Counted from the stretch's first letter, positions 8,731 to 17,805 are shown. The stretch: 64,000 nt of DNA from Thermodesulfobacteriota bacterium (GCA_030550555.1 JAUQPD010000037.1:100628-164627), one strand, 5' to 3'. The notes: a model not told the origin generated them from the letters alone. A program made the numbers and translations.

Positions 8731-9453
8731 TTAGTTCCTTATAATTGTGCCAACCTTTTCACCCATTACCGCTCGTTTGATATTTCCCTCTTGAAAAAGA
8801 TTAAAAACCATTATGGGCAAATTATGATCTCGAGCAAGAGAGAAAGCAGTGGCATCCATTACTTTCAAATTTCGCAATAAAACCTCATTAAAACTAATTT
8901 CGTCAAATTTCTTTGCGGAAGAATCCTTAAGAGGGTCTCTATCGTAAACTCCATCTACCTTAGTTGCCTTCATTAGAATCTCTGCTTGTAGTTCTAGGGC
9001 TCTTAAAACTGAGGCAGTGTCTGTTGTGAAGAAGGGATTCCCAGTACCACAAGCAAGAAGTAAGACCCTCCCTTTTTCGAGATGCTTTAAGGCCTTTTCT
9101 CTGATATATGGCTCTGCCACCTCAATTATCTCAAGAGCTGACATAGTGCGCACAGGAACTCCCTTTCTTTCTAAAACATCCTGTAGAGCAAGGGCATTAA
9201 TCAGTGTTGCAAGCATTCCCATATAGTCGGCTCGTGCCCTATTAAGCCCCTCCTTTTCACCAGTGACTCCTCTAAAGATATTGCCACCACCAATAACAAC
9301 CGCTATCTCCACCCCAAGGGAGTGAATCTCCTTCAATTCCTCTGCAATCCGATTGAGAACTGCTTGATCTATACCAAATTCTTTGCTTCCAAGTAGTGCC
9401 TCTCCAGATAATTTTAGAAGTATGCGCTTGTATTTAAAGGCACCCTCTGACAA
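8731..9453 (-). CDS. pyrH: uridylate kinase
   Basis: 240 residues of the amino-acid-kinase fold, phosphorylating UMP to UDP with ATP. Signatures are KRILLKLSGEALLG at the N-terminus, VVIGGGNIFRG for nucleotide binding, and CGTGNPFFTTDTASVLRALEL in the UMP/effector region. The C-terminus includes VMDATAFSLARDHNLPIMVFNL. This is the hexameric bacterial type, usually regulated by GTP and UTP. It lies 2 bases after tsf, consistent with polycistronic expression. Confidence 0.98.
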   Translation of the reverse strand: MSEGAFKYKRILLKLSGEALLGSKEFGIDQAVLNRIAEELKEIHSLGVEIAVVIGGGNIFRGVTGEKEGLNRARADYMGMLATLINALALQDVLERKGVPVRTMSALEIIEVAEPYIREKALKHLEKGRVLLLACGTGNPFFTTDTASVLRALELQAEILMKATKVDGVYDRDPLKDSSAKKFDEISFNEVLLRNLKVMDATAFSLARDHNLPIMVFNLFQEGNIKRAVMGEKVGTIIRN

Positions 9454-9455
9454 AA

Positions 9456-10052
9456 TTACTCTCCTATCTGAAATCTTGCAAATCTCCTGATTACAATCTT
9501 TTCACCAGTCTTAGTTATAAGCTCATTCAAAAGATCCTGAATAGTTATCTCGGGATTCTTTATGAAGGGTTGTTCGAGCAAGACTGCTTCTTTGTAGAAT
9601 TTCTCAAGCTTCCCCTCCACAATTTTGGGAATTACATTCTCGGGTTTTCCTTGCTCCCTCAATTGTTCTTCATAAAGTTTTCGCTCTCTCTCTAATATTT
9701 CTTGAGGCATCTCCTCTCTTCTGATACAGATTGGAGCAGTGGCTGCGATCTGCATAGCCACATCGTGAGCAAACTGTTGAAACTCAGGAGTCCTTGCAAC
9801 AAAATCGGTCTCGCAGTTTATCTCAACAAGAACTCCAATTTTCTTATTGGCATGAATATAGGCAGAGACAACACCCTCCTTAGCCTCCTTTGTCGCCCTC
9901 TTAGCTGCAATCGCAAGTCCCTTCTTCCTAAGGATATCTATTGCCTTTTCAATGTCTCCACCTGCCTCTTCAAGAGCCTTTTTACAGTCCGAAAAACCTG
10001 CAGCAGTTCTTTCCCTCAATTGTTTGATTAATTCAAGAGAAATCTGAGCCAT
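9456..10052 (-). CDS. tsf: elongation factor Ts
   Basis: 198 residues, a short-form EF-Ts. It recharges EF-Tu by displacing GDP. The N-terminal UBA-like domain is clear (LIKQLRERTAAGFSDCKKALEEAGGDIEKAIDILRKKG), including the TDVAL-region equivalent AAGFSDCK that contacts EF-Tu. The core carries VLVEINCETDFVARTPEFQ. Length is compatible with forms having a single core dimerisation subdomain, as in Thermus. A strong site (GGGGGG) precedes the ATG. The gene is 32 bases downstream of rpsB. Confidence 0.98.
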   Translation of the reverse strand: MAQISLELIKQLRERTAAGFSDCKKALEEAGGDIEKAIDILRKKGLAIAAKRATKEAKEGVVSAYIHANKKIGVLVEINCETDFVARTPEFQQFAHDVAMQIAATAPICIRREEMPQEILERERKLYEEQLREQGKPENVIPKIVEGKLEKFYKEAVLLEQPFIKNPEITIQDLLNELITKTGEKIVIRRFARFQIGE

Positions 10053-10084
10053 CTCTTACCCCCCAGAGAGAAATTTGGATTGCC

Positions 10085-10930
10085 TTAGTGCTCAAGAAGT
10101 CTCTGAGCCTCTTCCTCAAGCTCTACCTCTCTCTCTTCCTCAGCTAGAATCTCTTCAAGGATCTCCTCAGCCCTCTTCTCCTCACTCTTTAGCATCTCCT
10201 CTTCAAAGGAAACTTCCTTATCAGTCATAGCAGAGAGTTTTTCCTTATAAATCTCAAGACCCTCAAGACAGGCATCAGCAATCTTTGAAGTGATTAGCTT
10301 GACTGCTCTTATGGCATCGTCATTTCCTGGAATTATGTAGTCTATCAAGTCGGGATCACAATTGGTATCTACAATGGCAATTATAGGAATACCAAGCTTT
10401 CTTGCTTCTCTAACTGCTATTTCCTCATACACTGGATCAACAATATAAAGTGCCTGAGGTAAAGTATCCATGTCCTTAATCCCTTCTAGGTTTCTCTGAA
10501 GTTTAGCTTTCTTTCGCTCAAGAATTAGTCGCTCCTTCTTGACAAAACGCTCTATTGTGCCATCTGCAAACCATTGTTCAAGTTTCTTCAACTTCTCCAC
10601 ACTTTGCCTGATTGTCCTAAAATTTGTCAGCGTACCACCAAGCCAGCGATGATTAACATAGGGCATTCCACAACGCTGTGCTTCCTCCTTTATGGCATCC
10701 TGAGCTTGCTTCTTAGTCCCTACGAAAAGAATCTTTCCACCATCTGAAACTACATTTTTCGCAAATTCATAGGCAATCTCAAAGTATTTTAGCGTCTGCT
10801 GAAGATCAATTATATGGATGCCGTTTCTCTCTCCAAAGATGAAAGGCTTCATCTTTGGATTCCATCTACGAGTCTGATGACCAAAATGGACACCTGCTTC
10901 AAGAAGCTGTTTCATAGTAATGTGACTCAT
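10085..10930 (-). CDS. rpsB: 30S ribosomal protein S2
   Basis: 281 residues. It starts [41 protein letters not shown], the diagnostic S2 N-terminus, with [16 protein letters not shown] and [18 protein letters not shown] following. The coiled-coil insertion (about 115-150) and a Glu-rich C-terminal extension ([33 protein letters not shown]) are visible; the tail is longer and more acidic than in E. coli (241 residues). The site AGGAGGTGAA precedes the ATG. A leader of about 100 bases containing nested inverted repeats lies just upstream and may carry autoregulation. Confidence 0.98.
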   Translation of the reverse strand: MSHITMKQLLEAGVHFGHQTRRWNPKMKPFIFGERNGIHIIDLQQTLKYFEIAYEFAKNVVSDGGKILFVGTKKQAQDAIKEEAQRCGMPYVNHRWLGGTLTNFRTIRQSVEKLKKLEQWFADGTIERFVKKERLILERKKAKLQRNLEGIKDMDTLPQALYIVDPVYEEIAVREARKLGIPIIAIVDTNCDPDLIDYIIPGNDDAIRAVKLITSKIADACLEGLEIYKEKLSAMTDKEVSFEEEMLKSEEKRAEEILEEILAEEEREVELEEEAQRLLEH

Positions 10931-10961
10931 AAATTCACCTCCTAAGGGTTTTTTAAACTTC

Positions 10962-11015
10962 CGTTCAGGGCGGAATAAAACCTCACCCTTATTAAGGGCA
11001 CCCTATCCCTGAACG
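10962..11015 (-). promoter_or_regulatory. structured leader of rpsB (nested hairpins)
   Basis: On the minus strand CGTTCAGGG pairs with CCCTGAACG over a 36-base interval, and inside it CCCTT/AAGGG form a second short stem with an ATT/AAT loop. There is no U-tract directly after it, so a simple terminator is unlikely. S2 autoregulates its operon through an upstream mRNA structure in several bacteria; a similar role here is inference. Promoter placement relative to the hairpin is not clear. Confidence 0.5.
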
Positions 11016-11031
11016 TGCTTTTTGTAAAATT

Positions 11032-11286
11032 TTAAACTTGAGGATAAACGCTTACAACCTTCTTTCCGTTTCTTGTCTCAAATTTGACAAAGCCATCAAT
11101 CTTGGCAAAGAGTGTATAGTCCTTTCCTAAACCTACGTTAAAACCAGGATGAAATTTAGTCCCTCTCTGACGAACGATGACCTCACCTGCCTTAACGAAC
11201 TGACCTCCAAAACGTTTCACTCCCAGTCGTTTAGCCTCTGAATCTCTACCATTTCGAGATGCACCACCTGACTTTTTATGAGCCAT
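11032..11286 (-). CDS. rpmA: 50S ribosomal protein L27
   Basis: 84 residues. The start [29 protein letters not shown] is the canonical bacterial L27 N-terminus, whose extended tail reaches toward the peptidyl transferase centre; there is no Firmicutes-type cleavable prefix. [27 protein letters not shown] is the globular part. It lies 15 bases after rplU. Confidence 0.98.
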   Translation of the reverse strand: MAHKKSGGASRNGRDSEAKRLGVKRFGGQFVKAGEVIVRQRGTKFHPGFNVGLGKDYTLFAKIDGFVKFETRNGKKVVSVYPQV

Positions 11287-11301
11287 GACTCATCACCCTC
11301 C

Positions 11302-11613
11302 CTATGCCCTAATTTGCTGAATCTCTATTGTTGTATAAAATTGCCTATGTCCCTTTTTTCTCTTATATCCCTTTTTGGGTTTCTTTTTGAAAACAATGAT
11401 TTTGGGGCCTCTTCCCTGCTCTACAATCTTTGCCTCAATCACTGCACTCTCGACAAGAGGTGTCCCAATTTTAAGCTCATCTCCTTTGTTAACCAAAAGA
11501 ACCTCCCTAATCTCAATGACATCTCCAGGATTTCCTGGCAGTTTCTCCACAGTAATTCTGTCACCAGGTCTCACCACATATTGTTTTCCACCAGTTTTAA
11601 TTACCGCAAACAC
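11302..11613 (-). CDS. rplU: 50S ribosomal protein L21
   Basis: 103 residues, the standard length. MFAVIKTGGKQYVVRPGD at the N-terminus and KKPKKGYKRKKGHRQFYTTIEIQQI at the basic C-terminus are diagnostic. The start is GTG at 11613 with AGGAGGGC upstream. It begins a transcription unit: a good promoter (TTGACA, 16-base gap, TATCTT) lies in the 66-base gap to the preceding flippase-like gene. As usual it is paired with rpmA. Confidence 0.98.
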   Translation of the reverse strand: MFAVIKTGGKQYVVRPGDRITVEKLPGNPGDVIEIREVLLVNKGDELKIGTPLVESAVIEAKIVEQGRGPKIIVFKKKPKKGYKRKKGHRQFYTTIEIQQIRA

Positions 11614-11642
11614 TTCTGCCCTCCTGTTAAGAATTTGCCCTT

Positions 11643-11670
11643 AAGATATTACATTTTTTCTCCTTGTCAA
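11643..11670 (-). promoter_or_regulatory. candidate sigma-70 promoter for rplU-rpmA
   Basis: The minus strand reads TTGACA (11665-11670), a 16-base spacer, then TATCTT (11643-11648). The predicted start is near 11636, giving a leader of about 22 bases before the rplU GTG at 11613. It splits the long minus-strand cluster into an infB part and a ribosomal-protein part. Confidence 0.6.
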
Positions 11671-11679
11671 GTAGAGGAT

Positions 11680-12579
11680 TCATTGCCTGTAATCCCTAAA
11701 ACGTGGAAACACATAAAGTACAATCCCAGGAAGTGAAGAAATCAATATGAGAGTATAAGATAGCAGTCCCAAAGATAAACCATACTCTATAGGATAGTTT
11801 AAAAGAAATAAAAAGTAGCTCAATGTTCCCTCTCTAATACCTAAACCAGATATACTGATAGGCAAGGCATTCAAAAAACTAACTATCGGTATAACTACAA
11901 AAAAATAACCATAATCAATATTAATTTTTAAAGCAAAAGATAAAAATATAAAATGAACAACATAAAGAGTTTGAATAACTAAACCTAAAAAAAGTGGCAC
12001 AAAAATCCAAGGAGGCATTAGCGGTCTAAAAAAATAAAAATTTAAAGCCTTTTTTGATAGAAATATTAATAAAATAAAGACAAAAATAAAACTATATGTT
12101 ATATAGATGAGAAATTTTTTTAGAGATATAGGTAAAAAATCGGACATGATTGGTAAAGAGAATGAGAGGATTAATAATATTCCAAAAAGTCCTAATATCC
12201 TATCTAAAAAGACACTAAATATAGCCTGTTTTATATTAAGCCCTACTTTAATTAAATGATAGGCCCTTAAAGTATCACCTGCAACTATTCCAGGAAAAAC
12301 TGCATTTAGTGAAAATCCCATTAAATAACTTTTAAGAAAATAAAAATAACTACTCTTAAAATTCCAACTCTCACAAATTTTTTGCCAACGAAAAGCCACA
12401 AGAGCCTGAAAAACTCCAACACATATTAAAGCAAGTAAATAATAATATGGAACAATTTGTAAAATTATTTGTCTCAATTTTTGATAATCAGTTTTTCTAA
12501 ATAGATAAAACAATATACCAAAAGATAGTGACAAACGGATAAAAAGGAAAATTATCTTCTTGAATTTCTTAAATTTCAC
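11680..12579 (-). CDS. LPG-synthase-TM/UPF0104-like flippase-type membrane protein
   Basis: 299 residues with about seven to eight transmembrane helices and little else. The pattern matches the lysylphosphatidylglycerol synthase TM region/UPF0104 family: an early FQALVAFRWQKICESWNF, SLNAVFPGIVAGDTLRAYHLIK, and the C-terminal LNALPISISGLGIREGTLSYFLFL. Members are often linked to lipid flipping or glycolipid synthesis, but the role is unproven. It overlaps truB by 11 bases. The DNA is markedly AT-rich relative to its neighbours. Confidence 0.85.
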   Translation of the reverse strand: MKFKKFKKIIFLFIRLSLSFGILFYLFRKTDYQKLRQIILQIVPYYYLLALICVGVFQALVAFRWQKICESWNFKSSYFYFLKSYLMGFSLNAVFPGIVAGDTLRAYHLIKVGLNIKQAIFSVFLDRILGLFGILLILSFSLPIMSDFLPISLKKFLIYITYSFIFVFILLIFLSKKALNFYFFRPLMPPWIFVPLFLGLVIQTLYVVHFIFLSFALKINIDYGYFFVVIPIVSFLNALPISISGLGIREGTLSYFLFLLNYPIEYGLSLGLLSYTLILISSLPGIVLYVFPRFRDYRQ

Positions 12580-13522
12580 CCTTAAAAACTCTTAAAAAGA
12601 CGACATTCTGTTTACTACTATCAAGTAAAGGATTTTCAATTATAGCAACAAGTTTTCCATAGGGATCAAGTAATCTGATCCACTTATCAGATGGAAGGAC
12701 TGTAAGCTTTTGAAATTTCAAAAGCGAGAGAAAGACATGTCGTGGAATCTGTCTTCCTTCTCTTATTTTCTTTGATAATTCTTCACTAAGAACAATCTTT
12801 GGAAGAAACTCGAGAGCCTTTTCAAGACCAATGATGTGTTTGAGGATTCCCTCAGGATTTTCCTTCGCAATTTTAAGTATTTCTTCCAAAGTTATGGCCA
12901 TATTGATAGTAAAGATACTTTTTTGCGTCCTCCTCAGTCTCACTAAGGTTGCCCCACACTCCAAAATTTCCCCTAAGCGATGAATGAGGCTTCTCACATA
13001 GGTTCCTTTACTACACCGTAGATAAAAACCCACTCTGTCCTCAACGAAAGAGGTGATTTTGAATTCATATATTTTGACTTTTTTTGGCTCCTTGGGGATG
13101 AAAAGTCCGTCCCGAGCGTATTTATAAAGCGGTCTACCTCTATATTTTGCTGCTGAGTAAGGTGGAGGCATTTGCTCAAGGTCTCCTTCAAAGCTCTTAG
13201 CAAGTTCTGTTAGTCTCTGGATAGAAAGAGAAGGCACAGGTCTTCTTGCTAATAATTCTCCTGTAATATCATATGTATCGGTCGTAATTCCCAATTGGAA
13301 CTCACCCTCATAGGCCTTATCACCTTCAAGAAAGATCTGAGCAACCTTGGTTGCCTGATTTAGGAAAATAGGCAAGACTCCTGTCGCAATTGGATCTAAG
13401 GTCCCTCCATGTCCTGCCTTCTTGACTCTTAGAGCGCTTTTAACCTTTTCTACCACCTCCGTAGAACTCAATCCCTCAGGCTTGTCAATTACAAGTACTC
13501 CACTGAGCTCCTGAGGATTCAT
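12569..13522 (-). CDS. truB: tRNA pseudouridine(55) synthase
   Basis: 317 residues. It isomerises U55 in the T-loop of tRNAs. Catalytic motif GHGGTLDPIATGVLP carries the essential Asp; LVIDKPEGLSSTEVV, PPPYSAAKYRGRPLYKYAR and CSKGTYVRSLIHRLGE are also present. The C-terminal PUA-like domain (about 245-315) contains IREGRQIPRHV and LDPYGKLVAIIE. The start ATG overlaps the stop of the nrnA-like gene by 4 bases. The rbfA-nrnA-truB order is a common one. Confidence 0.97.
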   Translation of the reverse strand: MNPQELSGVLVIDKPEGLSSTEVVEKVKSALRVKKAGHGGTLDPIATGVLPIFLNQATKVAQIFLEGDKAYEGEFQLGITTDTYDITGELLARRPVPSLSIQRLTELAKSFEGDLEQMPPPYSAAKYRGRPLYKYARDGLFIPKEPKKVKIYEFKITSFVEDRVGFYLRCSKGTYVRSLIHRLGEILECGATLVRLRRTQKSIFTINMAITLEEILKIAKENPEGILKHIIGLEKALEFLPKIVLSEELSKKIREGRQIPRHVFLSLLKFQKLTVLPSDKWIRLLDPYGKLVAIIENPLLDSSKQNVVFLRVFKGEI

Positions 13523-14487
13523 AGTAAATCTTCAAGCCTCCTTTCAAAGAGGTTAAGAAAGTCCTGAAGGGATACACCATTTATCTTAAAACCACAGGCA
13601 TATTTATGGCCTCCTCCGCCAAATTCCCTTGCAAGGCTCAAGATCTCCCAGGGTGCTTTACTTCTTAAGCTCACTTTGATTTTTCCCTTCTCTACTTCTT
13701 TGACTATAATTCCGTATTTTACCCCCTCAATACTCCTCAAAAACCCTGCAAGGTCATTTAGCCACCTTTCTCCACCAAGTCTTTCAAAGTCTTCCCATGT
13801 GAGGTAAGAAATTGCAACCTCACCATTTTTCAAAAATTTTAGCCTTTCAAGGGTAAGTCTCAGATATTCTAATTGTACCCGTGGAGTATTCTCATAAAGC
13901 CAGCTCGTAATATAGGAAGGCCTTGCACCCAGATCTAAGAGCTCTTGAGCTATTCCAAAGATCTTCCCCTTAACATTATCATGACGGAAACTTCCTGTAT
14001 CATAGTATATGCCAGCAAGAAGATTTTCAGCAACTTCTTTAGTCAGAGGTATGCCACAGGCTTTTAAAAAACGATAAAAAAGAGAAGAACAAGAGGCTTC
14101 TTCAGGGTCAAGATAAAACTCTGTGGAGACACCAAAGAGATTGGCTGTCTCTTCAAGTCGGTGGTGATCAAATACAATAACTCCTGAAGGATTAATAATT
14201 TTAGAGCGTATCTTAGAAGAGATTCTATCTTCAGATCCTGCATCAAAGAGGATAATCAGGGCTCCCTCTGGAAGGTCAATCTCTCCATCACATATTCTCA
14301 AAGACTCTGCACCATGAAGATATTGGGCCTTGGAGGGGATTTCTTCAACAATCGGAATTGGCCTTTTTTCTTCAAAAAGAAGATAAAAAGAGAGCATACA
14401 TGACAATCCATCAATATCAGGGTTCTCGTGGGTTAGAAGAAATAGCCCTCTTGCACTGAGGATCTTCTCAAGAATTTTCTTCTCCAC
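13519..14487 (-). CDS. DHH-family phosphoesterase (NrnA-like oligoribonuclease/pAp phosphatase)
   Basis: About 322 residues. Motifs are LTHENPDIDGLSC (motif I), LFDAGSEDR, VFDHHRLEE (the DHH motif) and, in the C-terminal DHHA1 domain, GGGGHKYACGFKI. NrnA enzymes degrade nano-RNAs and often pAp. The ORF track begins at 14568, which would overlap rbfA by 101 bases; GTG 14487 has GAGGAG 9 bases upstream and starts directly before the conserved domain, so I prefer it (20-base overlap). It sits between rbfA and truB as in many bacteria. Confidence 0.9.
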   Translation of the reverse strand: MEKKILEKILSARGLFLLTHENPDIDGLSCMLSFYLLFEEKRPIPIVEEIPSKAQYLHGAESLRICDGEIDLPEGALIILFDAGSEDRISSKIRSKIINPSGVIVFDHHRLEETANLFGVSTEFYLDPEEASCSSLFYRFLKACGIPLTKEVAENLLAGIYYDTGSFRHDNVKGKIFGIAQELLDLGARPSYITSWLYENTPRVQLEYLRLTLERLKFLKNGEVAISYLTWEDFERLGGERWLNDLAGFLRSIEGVKYGIIVKEVEKGKIKVSLRSKAPWEILSLAREFGGGGHKYACGFKINGVSLQDFLNLFERRLEDLL

Positions 14488-14830
14488 CTTCTTTTTCTCC
14501 TCTGATCTTGTCAAAAAGTTCAAGTAAACGGCGTTCCTCTTCTTCAGTTCGGTCAATTCTAAATTCAATGTCAGGCATAAATTTAAGGGTTATTTTCTGT
14601 GAAAGAAGCCGTTTGATGAAGCCCTTTGATTGATTCAGAGCGGTCTCTACTTCCTTAGGATCAGCAGAAAAGACCCGAAAGTAAATAACTGCCTTTCTGA
14701 GATCACCTCCAATCTTTACATCTGTAATGGATATAATATTCTTGAAGACAGGGTTTCTGAGTTCATGGAGAAGAATTTCTGAAATAGCTTCACGAAGAAG
14801 GCTTGCAACTTTTTCACTACGTCGAGTCAT
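14468..14830 (-). CDS. rbfA: 30S ribosome-binding factor A
   Basis: 120 residues, normal for this KH-fold assembly factor of the 30S subunit. The start MTRRSEKVASLLREAISEILLHELRNP and the later VKIGGDLRKAVIYFRVFS and FRIDRTEEEERRLLELFDKI are typical. It is also a cold-shock/16S maturation factor in E. coli. It is 13 bases after the DUF503 gene, within infB-DUF503-rbfA. Confidence 0.96.
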   Translation of the reverse strand: MTRRSEKVASLLREAISEILLHELRNPVFKNIISITDVKIGGDLRKAVIYFRVFSADPKEVETALNQSKGFIKRLLSQKITLKFMPDIEFRIDRTEEEERRLLELFDKIRGEKEGGEENS

Positions 14831-14843
14831 TTAGGGAGAGTCC

Positions 14844-15134
14844 TTAGTAGTTGAGATAGTCTATTTCTACTTTTATGATTTCCAGATCACTATTTTTTTG
14901 AATAAATTCTACCAGTGAAGTAAGTCTACTATCCACATAGGGCTTATCCTTTCCAACAATACTTATACCTAAGACCGCATTTTGCCAGAGATCATGTCCA
15001 TCAACCTCGGCAATAGAGACTCTCTTGTAATTGGCTTCGAGCCTTTGAATTAGAGCACGAAGGATCTGTCTTTTTGCCTTAAGCGAATTAGGCTCGGGAA
15101 AGAAGAGCTCTATTCTAGCAACACCAACGACCAT
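14844..15134 (-). CDS. DUF503 protein (YlxP-like)
   Basis: 96 residues of the DUF503 family: VVGVARIELFFPEPNSLKAKRQILRALIQRLEANYKRVSIAEVDGHDLWQNAVLGI is the core. Homologues lie between infB and rbfA in many genomes, as here (2 bases after infB), so a role in ribosome biogenesis is suspected, but the biochemical function is not known. The small alpha/beta fold lacks visible catalytic residues. Confidence 0.92.
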   Translation of the reverse strand: MVVGVARIELFFPEPNSLKAKRQILRALIQRLEANYKRVSIAEVDGHDLWQNAVLGISIVGKDKPYVDSRLTSLVEFIQKNSDLEIIKVEIDYLNY

Positions 15135-15136
15135 GC

Positions 15137-17686
15137 TCAGAGTTCCTGAGTAACCTCTCTAATTTCAAAGGCCTCAATAAGGTCACCCTCTTTCACATCG
15201 TTAAAATTTTCTATCTTGAGTCCGCATTCATAACCGGCTGGCACTTCTTTGACGTCCTCCTTGAACCTCTTGAGGCTTGCAATTTTACCTGCGTAGATGA
15301 CCACACCATCTCTTATCACTCGTACCTTGTGATTTCTATTTATTACACCTTCTTTCACATAACAACCTGCCACAATTCCAACCTTGGGCACCTTAAAGGT
15401 AGCCCTAACCTCAGCAATACCTCCGATCACTTCTTCAATCTTTGGTTCAAGAAGGCCTGCCATTGCCTTCTTAATGTCTTCAAGGAGATGATATATTACA
15501 TCGTAGAAACGGATATCTACTCCCTCTTGTTTGGCAACTTCCTTTGCCTGTGAAGTTGGCTTGACATTAAAACCAATTACAATGGCTTCAGAGGCGGATG
15601 CAAGCATTACATCACTCTCTGTTATAGCTCCAATACCCGCTCTTATCACAGAAACTTTTACCTTTTCTGTAGACAATTTGGCAAGGGAACTCTGAAGAGC
15701 TTCCAGTGTTCCCTGTGTATCCGCTTTAAGGACAATTTTTAACTCTTTAAGCTCGCCCTCTTTGAGTTTGTCAAAGAGCTTTTCAAGAGAGATCTTGACT
15801 GTTTTTGCGGTTTCAGCTTCTCTTGCCTTCCTCTGTCTGTATTCTGCTACCTTTCTTGCCTTTTCCTCATCTTCCATGACAATAAAGTCATCTCCTGCAT
15901 GAGGCAAACTCTCAAAACCAAGAATTTCAACTGGCATTGAAGGGGTAGCAGATTTTACTCTATTTCCGTAGCTATCAAACATGGCTCTGACTCTGCCATA
16001 GGTGGTCCCACTCACAAAGGCATCTCCCTCTTTCAGGGTTCCCTCTTGAATAAGGACTGTCGCAACAGGTCCTTTTCCCTTATCAATCTTGCTTTCAATT
16101 ATCCTTCCCCTTGCAGGACGGTTGTAGGCAGCTTTGAGCTCAAGCATCTCTGCCTGAAGCAAGACGAGTTCAAGGAGGTCCTCAATACCGATCTTGTTTC
16201 TTGCAGAAATATTGGCAACCAGTGTATCTCCACCCCAATCCTCAGGGACAAGACCGAGTTCTGCAAGTTGTGCTTTGACTCTTTCAGGATTGGCGTTAGG
16301 CTTGTCAATCTTGTTTATGGCAACTACAATTGGGACACCCGCTGCTCTTGCGTGTTCTATTGCTTCTTTTGTTTGATCCATTACTCCGTCATCAGCAGCC
16401 ACAACAAGTATTACGATATCCGTAACCTGAGCACCTCTTGCTCTCATTGAGGTGAAGGCTTCATGTCCAGGCGTATCTATGAAAGTTATTTTTCTTCCAT
16501 CATCTAAGGTGACCATATAGGCACCAATGTGTTGGGTAATTCCTCCTGCTTCTTTACTTGCAACATCGGTCTTTCTGATAGCATCAAGGAGTGTAGTTTT
16601 TCCGTGGTCCACATGTCCCATAACTGTAACTACAGGTGGTCTAGGAGAAAGCTCTTCAGGGGATGGCGGAGTATATTGAAGAAGAAGTTCTTCTTCAATG
16701 GTTGCCTTCTCTACCTGATAACCGAACTCGTCAGCAAGAATTCCTGCGGTATCTGCATCTATAGATTGTGTAATCGTGAGTGGCATCCCTAACTGAAGTG
16801 CCTTCTTGATGAGATCTCCCACCTTAACTCCCATTAATTTTGCGAGTTCCCCAACCTGGATAGACTCATAGATCTTTATCTTCTTCTCCTTTGGAGGAAG
16901 AGTTGGAGGTCGTGTGGAGACAGATTCTTTCTTGTGAGTTCCCTTTGGAACCTTTCTCTCTTCTAACTCCTCCTCTGCAAAGTCCTCAAAAAGAGGTGGA
17001 ATCTCATCTTCAAAATATTCTTCTAACTCCTCTCTTCTCTCTCTCTTTAGTGAGACAGCCTTCTTTTTTGGTTTCTTTTTCTCTTCCGTAATTTCAAAAT
17101 CTTTTTTCTTTCTCTTTACCTCCTCCTTTTCTTCTTTCACTCCAGGAAATTGTGATTCAGGAGTGAGGGGTTTTCTGTCTTCTGGATGTGGTCTTGGCTT
17201 AAAGATCCGCTCTTTGCGGGGTTTAAATTCAGTAACAATCCGCCTTTCAGTAGGGGTTTCTACAGGTGGTGCCTCTTGGAGAGGACTCTCTTCAGAAAGG
17301 GTCCTTACCTCTTCCTGGAGAGGACGGATCTCTTTCTCTTCTTGAGGCTTTTTCTCCTCTACAGCCTCTGTAGTATCTTCAGAAGGCTGTGGTTTGACAG
17401 TTTGTTCTGCCTTGCGACGAACAACAAGTTTTCGTCTCTTTGGAGGCTCAATTGAAGGTGCAGTCTCTTGAGCTTTTGAAACCTCCTCTTCCTTTCTGAG
17501 CTCCTCTTTCTTAATAACGATGACCTCTTTTTTAGTAAAAAGTTTTTTTATTTCCTCTGCCTCAGCCTCTGAAATGGTAGAAGATGGGCCCTTCACAGTT
17601 ATTCCACGGTCTTTGAGTTTCTGTAAGACCTCTCTAACATCGACATGCAACTCTTGAGCTAATTCAGATACCTTAATTTTAGCCAT
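15137..17686 (-). CDS. infB: translation initiation factor IF-2
   Basis: 849 residues. It places initiator tRNA on the 30S subunit and hydrolyses GTP on subunit joining. The N-terminal IF2-N domain (KIKVSELAQELHVDVREVLQKLKDRGI) is followed by a long Glu/Lys/Pro-rich linker (about 60-270), a second IF2-N repeat (VGELAKLMGVKVGDLIKKALQLG), then the G domain with VMGHVDHGKTTLLDAI (G1), DTPGHEAF (G3) and NKIDK (G4), and the C2 region. The start follows AAGGAG at about 8 bases. Usually infB follows nusA; here it is the first gene, divergent from kdsB, so nusA is elsewhere. Confidence 0.98.
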   Translation of the reverse strand: MAKIKVSELAQELHVDVREVLQKLKDRGITVKGPSSTISEAEAEEIKKLFTKKEVIVIKKEELRKEEEVSKAQETAPSIEPPKRRKLVVRRKAEQTVKPQPSEDTTEAVEEKKPQEEKEIRPLQEEVRTLSEESPLQEAPPVETPTERRIVTEFKPRKERIFKPRPHPEDRKPLTPESQFPGVKEEKEEVKRKKKDFEITEEKKKPKKKAVSLKRERREELEEYFEDEIPPLFEDFAEEELEERKVPKGTHKKESVSTRPPTLPPKEKKIKIYESIQVGELAKLMGVKVGDLIKKALQLGMPLTITQSIDADTAGILADEFGYQVEKATIEEELLLQYTPPSPEELSPRPPVVTVMGHVDHGKTTLLDAIRKTDVASKEAGGITQHIGAYMVTLDDGRKITFIDTPGHEAFTSMRARGAQVTDIVILVVAADDGVMDQTKEAIEHARAAGVPIVVAINKIDKPNANPERVKAQLAELGLVPEDWGGDTLVANISARNKIGIEDLLELVLLQAEMLELKAAYNRPARGRIIESKIDKGKGPVATVLIQEGTLKEGDAFVSGTTYGRVRAMFDSYGNRVKSATPSMPVEILGFESLPHAGDDFIVMEDEEKARKVAEYRQRKAREAETAKTVKISLEKLFDKLKEGELKELKIVLKADTQGTLEALQSSLAKLSTEKVKVSVIRAGIGAITESDVMLASASEAIVIGFNVKPTSQAKEVAKQEGVDIRFYDVIYHLLEDIKKAMAGLLEPKIEEVIGGIAEVRATFKVPKVGIVAGCYVKEGVINRNHKVRVIRDGVVIYAGKIASLKRFKEDVKEVPAGYECGLKIENFNDVKEGDLIEAFEIREVTQEL

Positions 17687-17799
17687 TAAACAACATCTCC
17701 TTGTATATCTTAGTAAAAGTGCTAAATAATCTTAATCGCAAAGTTTCAAAATTCAAGGGAGACAGTCTGGTGTTACCTTCCTTTTCTGAAGTTTAGATT

Positions 17800-17805
17800 T
17801 ATATT
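17800..17805 (+). promoter_or_regulatory. possible -10 box of kdsB (leaderless arrangement)
   Basis: TATATT ends 8 bases before the kdsB ATG, and no Shine-Dalgarno sequence precedes the ATG. No convincing -35 is visible at the usual distance, so this is tentative. The same tight -10/ATG spacing recurs at three other genes in the window. Confidence 0.3.

Noticed and set aside
11278-11736. 152-aa plus-strand ORF opposite rplU
   Set aside because: It covers L21 in antisense plus the promoter region; the L21 reading frame explains the sequence.
16046-16450. 134-aa plus-strand ORF within infB
   Set aside because: It is opposite the IF-2 G domain, which is strictly conserved; a shadow frame.
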